Assembly (NCBI GenBank): GCA_030266525.1
Contig: JAJDIC010000076.1
Coordinates: forward strand, 1-10,265
DNA: 10,265 nt
DNA from: Desulfovibrio sp. OttesenSCG-928-G15
GTDB taxonomy: Bacteria > Desulfobacterota > Desulfovibrionia > Desulfovibrionales > Desulfovibrionaceae
Direction of reading: 5' to 3'
Made by a program: the position numbers and the translations under genes. Position 1 is the stretch's first letter; each line of letters starts with the position of its first letter. Below the pieces are notes generated by a model. It did no database searches. It was not told the DNA's origin and was given only the letters and a program-made list of their open reading frames with translations. Shown in pieces: positions 6,202 through 10,265 of this stretch.

Positions 6202-7584
6202 ATGAACAACGAACAGTCCCACATACTGATTATTGATGACGAAAAAAACTACCTTCTGGTTCTGGAAGCGCTGCTTCTGGACGAAGGCTATGCTGTCACC
6301 GCCCTGAACGACCCGGAAGCGGCCCTTGTCTTTCTGGATGAATCCGAAGTGGACGTGATCATTACCGACATGAAAATGCCCAAACTCACGGGCAAGGACG
6401 TGCTGGAACACGTCAAGCGCGATTACCCGCATATTCCGGTTCTCATGATGACGGCCTTCGGCACCATTGAAAGTGCCGTTGATGTTATGAAAATGGGCGC
6501 GTTTGACTACATTACCAAGCCCTTTTCCAATGACGAACTGCTGCTTTCCGTACAAAACGCCACGGAACTGGCAAAAATACACCGCCGCTATCGGCTTTTG
6601 CATGAAAACCTGGAAGAGCGCTACGGCCTGCACCAGATAATCGGTAAAAGCAAGGGCATTCGCAACACCCTGGACATGGTGGACAAGGCCGCGCCCACCA
6701 AGAGCAACGTGCTGATTACCGGAGAATCCGGCACCGGCAAGGAACTGGTGGCGCGAGCCATTCACTTTGCATCTTCGCGCAAGGACGGTCCCTTTATCAG
6801 CGTCAACTGTATGGCCCTGAACCCCGGAGTGCTGGAAAGCGAGCTTTTCGGGCATGAAAAAGGCTCCTTCACCGGGGCAGTTGCCATGCGGCGCGGTCGG
6901 TTTGAACTCGCCAACAACGGCACGCTTTTTCTGGATGAAATCGGCGAACTGTCTCACGACATGCAGATCAAACTCTTGCGCGTCCTGCAGGAGCGGCGCT
7001 TTGAGCGGGTAGGCGGCAGTGAGGAGATAGAGGTCGATATCCGGGTGGTCACAGCCACAAACAAAGATTTGCAAAAAGAAGTGGAAAACGGCAACTTCCG
7101 CGAAGATTTATACTACAGGCTGAACGTGGTGCACATCCTTCTGCCTCCCTTGCGCGAGCGCCGTGAAGACATTCCCCTGCTCGTGGCGCATTTTATTGAA
7201 AAAATCGCAACCGAAGGCGGGCTTGAGCGCAAAACAGTTGCGCCGGAAGCGCTTGAACTGCTAACAGGCTACGAATGGCCCGGCAACATCCGGCAACTGG
7301 AAAACGTGGTGGAGCGCTGCATGGTCATGGTCAGCGGGGGCACCATAACCGTTGCCGATTTGCCGCCCGAAGTGAAAGGCGACGAAGCGCAGTTGAAAAA
7401 CGCTCTGGATATGCTTCCCGTGGAACTGAACCTTGCGGACACCCTGGACAAGCTGGAAGCGGCCCTCATCAGGCGGGCCTTGGCCAGAGCGGATTTTGTA
7501 CAGGTCAAAGCAGCTGAATTACTGGGGATTTCCAAGAGTCTGTTACAATACAAACTGCGCAAGTACAGCATTACCGGGCATTAA
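6202..7584 (+). CDS. NtrC-family sigma54-dependent response regulator
   Basis: A 460-residue activator of RNA polymerase carrying sigma54, switched by phosphorylation from the kinase upstream. The receiver domain (1-120) has the acidic pocket Asp12/Asp13, phospho-acceptor Asp56 (IITDMKMP), Thr84 and Lys106. The AAA+ domain (about 145-375) has Walker A GESGTGKE (174-181), the sigma54-contacting loop as GSFTGA (221-226, usually GAFTGA), Walker B TLFLDEIGE (241-249), and arginine-finger candidates Arg300 and Arg306 in FREDLYYRL. A Fis-type HTH (about 433-455, VKAAELLGISKSLLQYKLRKY) binds DNA. The 179-base gap after the kinase (6023-6201) has no recognisable gene, and I see no convincing promoter or terminator in it. 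The ATG has only a weak upstream GAAG. No clear sigma54 promoter is visible in the window, so its targets probably lie elsewhere. Confidence 0.95.
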   Translation: MNNEQSHILIIDDEKNYLLVLEALLLDEGYAVTALNDPEAALVFLDESEVDVIITDMKMPKLTGKDVLEHVKRDYPHIPVLMMTAFGTIESAVDVMKMGAFDYITKPFSNDELLLSVQNATELAKIHRRYRLLHENLEERYGLHQIIGKSKGIRNTLDMVDKAAPTKSNVLITGESGTGKELVARAIHFASSRKDGPFISVNCMALNPGVLESELFGHEKGSFTGAVAMRRGRFELANNGTLFLDEIGELSHDMQIKLLRVLQERRFERVGGSEEIEVDIRVVTATNKDLQKEVENGNFREDLYYRLNVVHILLPPLRERREDIPLLVAHFIEKIATEGGLERKTVAPEALELLTGYEWPGNIRQLENVVERCMVMVSGGTITVADLPPEVKGDEAQLKNALDMLPVELNLADTLDKLEAALIRRALARADFVQVKAAELLGISKSLLQYKLRKYSITGH

Positions 7585-7623
7585 TCCGGATTGCTCCGGT
7601 CCTGTGACCAAAAGATACTCGCT

Positions 7624-8583
7624 ATGAGCTCTCCTTCCCCTTTTTTACTCATGCTGGGCATTACCGGCAACCTGGCCTTTGCCGCCGGCGCGCTGCTGCT
7701 GTCGTTTCGCCGCCACAGCCCGTCCCTTGGCGCGGACGTGCTTGTGTACACAGACTGTACTCTGCCTGAGAAGGATGAACGCCTTTTACGCGAGCTTGGC
7801 GCACGCGTTATGCCCTACACGCCGGACACCACCTCGCTTCCTGCCGACTATCTGAAGCGCTTCAGCCCCTTGGCACTGTCTCGGCTTGAAGCTTTCAACC
7901 TGCTGTATTTTTACGAAACAGTTGTCTGGCTGGATGTGGATACAGCCATTCAAGGCGACATCAGCCCGCTTTTCACCGAATACGGCCCCTTTTCCCTGGC
8001 TCTGACCGATCCCCACTGGTATCCTGACGGAAAGCCGGGAAAAGCCAGGATCAATATCATACAGGATATCCCGCGCTTCAACCCGCACGCCCCCAATTAC
8101 AATTCCGGGGTCATGACCGTCACGCGCGCCCTGGGCGATTGGCACACGCTGTACAAGATGTGCCTTGGCTGGCTTAAACACTATGGCCCGTCTTTTCGTT
8201 TTGCAGATCAGGGTGTGCTGAACATGCTGGCCCAACACCTGCAAACAACGGCCCCCTTGCTGTTCACGCCGTTGCCCCATGATGTATACAACGCGCACCC
8301 GCGCAACCCGGGCGCTGCCCTCGCCCCTCTGGTGCACTTCTTTGGTCCCTACAACGTGTGGAGTGACGGGCGCCTCTTATGCGCCTTTCCCGAGTGGACA
8401 AGGGACTACCGGCGCTGGCTGGCCCTTGGCGGAAGCCCCCACTCGGGTGTGGTGCGCCACGCGGATTTTTGCCCGAACGGCCCGCTGGAGATGCTGGGGC
8501 TGGCAGTGGCGGGGGGACAAGCCGTCTCCGATGCCTGCATAACGCGGGGCGCAAGTGATGATAAAGATGCCAAAGCCGACTGA
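7624..8583 (+). CDS. Glycosyltransferase, GT8-like
   Basis: A 319-residue cytoplasmic protein resembling family 8 retaining glycosyltransferases (glycogenin/LgtC type), which use a nucleotide-sugar donor and a divalent metal. The N-terminal nucleotide-binding strand and helix are MLGITGNLAFAAGALLLSFRRHSP, with VYTD following. The metal-binding DxD is Asp104-Val-Asp106 in VVWLDVDTAIQGD. YNSGVM (159-164) and FADQGVLNML (193-202) are typical substrate-pocket segments. The C-terminal motif reads HFFGPYNVW (238-246), where the family usually has HxxGxxKPW, so the phosphate-contacting Lys is Asn. Acceptor and product are unknown; cell-surface glycan or glycogen-related roles are possible. I chose ATG 7624, 39 bases after the regulator stop; an upstream in-frame TTG at 7591 has no better ribosome site. 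It is probably co-transcribed with the two-component genes. Nothing visible marks its 3' end. Confidence 0.8.
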   Translation: MSSPSPFLLMLGITGNLAFAAGALLLSFRRHSPSLGADVLVYTDCTLPEKDERLLRELGARVMPYTPDTTSLPADYLKRFSPLALSRLEAFNLLYFYETVVWLDVDTAIQGDISPLFTEYGPFSLALTDPHWYPDGKPGKARINIIQDIPRFNPHAPNYNSGVMTVTRALGDWHTLYKMCLGWLKHYGPSFRFADQGVLNMLAQHLQTTAPLLFTPLPHDVYNAHPRNPGAALAPLVHFFGPYNVWSDGRLLCAFPEWTRDYRRWLALGGSPHSGVVRHADFCPNGPLEMLGLAVAGGQAVSDACITRGASDDKDAKAD

Positions 8584-8710
8584 ATACCGGCAGGCAGTGC
8601 GCAGGAACCGGGCAGGCAGCTCATCAGAGACACAAGGCGACGCGCGGGGGGAAGCCGAGAAGGCCAAGGGTACGACGTTCACTCCACCGTCTGCGGCACA
8701 ACAAAATACC

Positions 8711-8733
8711 TTGTTAATACACGCCATTAACAA
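8711..8733. promoter_or_regulatory. Operator-like palindrome upstream of tolQ
   Basis: TTGTTAAT (8711-8718) and ATTAACAA (8726-8733) form a perfect 8-bp inverted repeat with a 7-base spacer. It ends 11 bases before the candidate -35 of the tol promoter, a fitting place for a dimeric regulator. It lies in an AT-rich patch of otherwise GC-rich DNA. The preceding stretch (8584-8710) holds no gene or terminator I can support. Regulator identity is unknown. Confidence 0.5.
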
Positions 8734-8744
8734 ATAAAATATTT

Positions 8745-8772
8745 TTGTGGATTTTTTTATTGTTTTTATAGA
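8745..8772 (+). promoter_or_regulatory. Sigma70-type promoter of tolQRA
   Basis: TTGTGG (8745-8750) and TATAGA (8767-8772) are separated by 16 bases that are almost entirely A/T. Transcription would start near 8779, leaving a leader of about 95 bases before the tolQ ATG. This is the only good promoter match in the 290-base gap after the glycosyltransferase gene. Confidence 0.55.
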
Positions 8773-8778
8773 AAATCT

Positions 8779-8826
8779 CTCGACCCTTGCGAGTCTGCCC
8801 CAGGAAGCAGAGTCGGTTTTCCCGAC
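8779..8826 (+). promoter_or_regulatory. Three abutting stem-loops in the tolQ leader
   Basis: CTCG/CGAG (8779-8793), TCTGC/GCAGA (8794-8811) and GTCGG/CCGAC (8812-8826) are three perfect short stems lying end to end with loops of 7, 8 and 5 bases. They begin about where transcription should start and stop about 50 bases before the ATG. The third is not followed by a T-run. They may be a stabilising 5' structure; no known riboswitch class is recognised. Confidence 0.35.
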
Positions 8827-8873
8827 CGTCATGCGGCACTCTCAAAGCGAAAATATTCTGAATAGGAGCAATC

Positions 8874-9581
8874 ATGGCCGATAAAGGTATTATAGACATG
8901 ATTCTGGACGCCACCCTGGTGGCGCAGCTTGTCCTCCTCCTGCTGATTGTCATGTCTGTGACCAGTTGGACGCTGATCATTTTCAAGTGGTTCGCGCTTG
9001 GTCGGGCCAGGAAAAAGGCGGAAGCAGGAATAGTGGAATTCACACAGGCCAGAGATCTGCGCGAGGCCGTGCAGCTTTTGGGAACAGACCCGGCTTCGCC
9101 GCTTTACCATGTGGCCCAGCAGGGCGTAGCGGAATTCAACCGGCTCAAGGAAGCGGGCAACTCCGGCGATGTGGTGGCAGATAACGTGCGCCGCGCACTG
9201 CGCCAAGGGGTTACAGAATCCATGACCAGGCTTGGCACATCCATCTCGGTGCTGGCGACAACCGCCAACACCGCGCCCTTTATCGGCCTTTTCGGCACGG
9301 TATGGGGTATCATGCATTCCTTCCACATGATTGCCCAGCAAAAATCCGCTTCGCTGGCGACGGTCGCCCCCGGCATTTCCGAAGCGCTCATTGCTACGGC
9401 AGTGGGGCTTTTTGTCGCCATTCCGGCGACTGTCGGCTACAACACCTTTTTGAATGCCATGCAAACCATTGAGGGCGAACTGGTCAACTTTGCCGGGGTA
9501 TTTTTGAACAGGGTGCAACGTGAACTCAACGCATACCGGGGACCGCAGGCCGTGCGCACCCCCGACGGGCAGCCCCAGTAA
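8874..9581 (+). CDS. tolQ: TolQ (MotA/TolQ/ExbB proton channel family)
   Basis: A 235-residue inner-membrane protein that, with TolR, forms the ion channel using proton flow to energise TolA in the Tol-Pal envelope system. Three membrane helices are visible: about 14-38 (N-terminal), 126-150 and 163-188, with the long cytoplasmic loop (40-125) expected for the family. Conserved channel segments are NTAPFIGLFGTVWGIMHSF (132-150) and APGISEALIATAVGLFVAIP (165-184), including the threonine of the pore. AGGAG lies 6 bases before the ATG. tolR follows after 38 bases and a tolA-like gene after that, which favours TolQ over ExbB; the two families are otherwise hard to separate by sequence. The Pro/Gly-rich C-terminal tail after about 222 is poorly conserved in the family. 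Confidence 0.93.
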   Translation: MADKGIIDMILDATLVAQLVLLLLIVMSVTSWTLIIFKWFALGRARKKAEAGIVEFTQARDLREAVQLLGTDPASPLYHVAQQGVAEFNRLKEAGNSGDVVADNVRRALRQGVTESMTRLGTSISVLATTANTAPFIGLFGTVWGIMHSFHMIAQQKSASLATVAPGISEALIATAVGLFVAIPATVGYNTFLNAMQTIEGELVNFAGVFLNRVQRELNAYRGPQAVRTPDGQPQ

Positions 9582-9619
9582 ATTCCGGCTCGCCGCCAGA
9601 ACATAAACGAGGTTTTTTC

Positions 9620-10117
9620 ATGGGCGCATCCATAGGCAATAAGGGCTTTGTTTCCGACATTAACGTGACTCCTTTCGTGGACGTCATGCTGGTGCTGCTC
9701 ATCATATTCATGGTCACAGCCCCGATGATGACAGAAGGGCTGGACGTGGAACTTCCGCAAACCCAGGCAGTTGAAACGCTGCCGACAGATTCCGACCATG
9801 TCGTGCTTACCATCACCAAAGACAGCGGCATTATCATCAACAACATTCCCACCACCCTGGACACGCTGGCCCAACAGCTTGTGACCGTTGTGAAAGAACC
9901 GGGCAGGCCGCTCTTTCTTCAGGCCGACAAGGAAGTGCCCTACGGGGTTGTGGTTGGCGTTATGGGCAGAATCAAGGCAGCCGGAATTGAGCAGATGGGC
10001 ATTGTTGCCGAGCGCATTGACGATATCGCTGCGGTTAACCCGGCCCTGCCGGGCAATCAGGTGGCGCCCGGCTCTGCCGGAACCCTGCCGAAGGGCCAGC
10101 CCTCGGGCAAGAAATAA
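9620..10117 (+). CDS. tolR: TolR (ExbD/TolR family)
   Basis: A 165-residue partner of TolQ with a single N-terminal membrane helix (about 18-36) and a periplasmic domain. The signature SDINVTPFVDVMLVLLIIFM contains Asp21, the membrane aspartate that carries protons in this family. TAPMMTEGLDVELPQ follows at the membrane exit. Residues about 55-138 form the ExbD/TolR periplasmic fold, with the typical LFLQADKEVPYGVVVGVMGRIKAAG ending split across strand and helix. The last 25 residues are Pro/Gly/Ser-rich. The start ATG has GAGG 7 bases upstream. It lies directly between tolQ and the tolA-like gene, consistent with one operon. Confidence 0.93.
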   Translation: MGASIGNKGFVSDINVTPFVDVMLVLLIIFMVTAPMMTEGLDVELPQTQAVETLPTDSDHVVLTITKDSGIIINNIPTTLDTLAQQLVTVVKEPGRPLFLQADKEVPYGVVVGVMGRIKAAGIEQMGIVAERIDDIAAVNPALPGNQVAPGSAGTLPKGQPSGKK

Positions 10118-10140
10118 TGAGGCTGAGGAGCCTGTAACGC

Positions 10141-10265
10141 GTGGATTATAAACGCCTTCCGAGTTTTCTCGTTTCTCTTTGCCTGCATATCGGGCTGCTT
10201 GCGCTGGTGCTGCTGTCTCCTGCCACGTCCACTTTGCCGGATTTGACAATCAGCCCGCCCATGAT
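10141..10265 (+). CDS. tolA: TolA/TonB-type energy transducer, N-terminus (runs off the right edge)
   Basis: Forty-one codons are visible, starting at GTG 10141. The N-terminus is MDYKRLPSFLVSLCLHIGLL followed by ALVLLSP, a single membrane helix (about 8-26). It contains Ser12-x3-His16, the SxxxH pattern that TolA and TonB use to engage their motor. A proline-rich segment begins afterwards. The start is fixed by an in-frame TAA at 10135-10137, two codons upstream, and by GAGGAG at 10125-10130; its 10-base spacing is slightly long. Position after tolQR favours TolA, which should reach across the periplasm to TolB/Pal, but a TonB-like transducer cannot be excluded from the fragment. Confidence 0.8.
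   Translation, partial: MDYKRLPSFLVSLCLHIGLLALVLLSPATSTLPDLTISPPM

Noticed and set aside
6142..7074. 310-codon open frame on the minus strand opposite the response regulator
   Set aside because: It lies opposite a gene with every NtrC-family motif intact, and its translation has no recognisable domain; it is a codon-bias shadow.
7591..7623. TTG start extending the glycosyltransferase by 11 residues
   Set aside because: No better ribosome site than ATG 7624, and the conserved fold begins only after the ATG.
8586..8602. Possible sigma54 promoter after the glycosyltransferase gene
   Set aside because: It has GG and GC ten bases apart but misses the T of TGG and the TT of TTGC, and lies about 280 bases from tolQ.
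8711..8733. Rex redox-repressor site upstream of tolQ
   Set aside because: The arms TTGTTAA/TTAACAA match the half-sites, but they are 9 bases apart rather than about 4, so I call only an unidentified palindrome.

Overview
The window reads as ordinary chromosome from a Gram-negative, moderately GC-rich deltaproteobacterium. Desulfovibrio or a close relative (Desulfovibrionaceae) is the best guess. This rests on the flavour of the proteins and on a MerR regulator - rpe - tkt - NtrC-type two-component - tol order that I recall from that group; no search was possible.

Left edge (1-287, minus strand): a tRNA-Leu(UAA) gene with encoded CCA, its own sigma70-type promoter (309-337) and an intrinsic terminator (142-188). 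Beyond the terminator is the start of a truncated minus-strand gene for a small, N-terminally membrane-anchored protein of unknown function. It has a strong ribosome binding site. Its upstream DNA carries three 8-bp repeats at exact 10-bp spacing and a hairpin that reaches into the Shine-Dalgarno sequence. This corner, next to a tRNA gene, looks the most accessory.

Central block (about 288-8583, plus strand): a gap with candidate promoters and an inverted repeat, then six genes in one direction. They encode a MerR-type regulator with a long low-complexity tail, ribulose-5-phosphate 3-epimerase (rpe), transketolase (tkt), a membrane sensor histidine kinase, its sigma54-activating NtrC-family response regulator, and a GT8-like glycosyltransferase. 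rpe and tkt are consecutive parts of the non-oxidative pentose phosphate pathway. The kinase and regulator form a standard two-component pair. The first three genes are tightly spaced. The kinase has an uncertain start (TTG at 4445, or CTG at 4397 with a better ribosome binding site), and a perfect 10-bp GC hairpin lies at its beginning.

Right block (8584-10265, plus strand): an AT-rich intergenic region with an 8-bp-arm palindrome, a sigma70-like promoter and a leader of three abutting small hairpins. It is followed by tolQ, tolR and the 5' end of a tolA/tonB-like gene that starts at GTG. These proteins form the proton-motive-force-driven Tol system that spans the envelope and helps keep the outer membrane attached during division; tolB and pal would be expected beyond the window.

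I see no CRISPR array, complete mobile element or clearly new system. The best leads are the left-edge repeat/hairpin region, the kinase start with its hairpin, and the regulatory DNA in front of tolQ.
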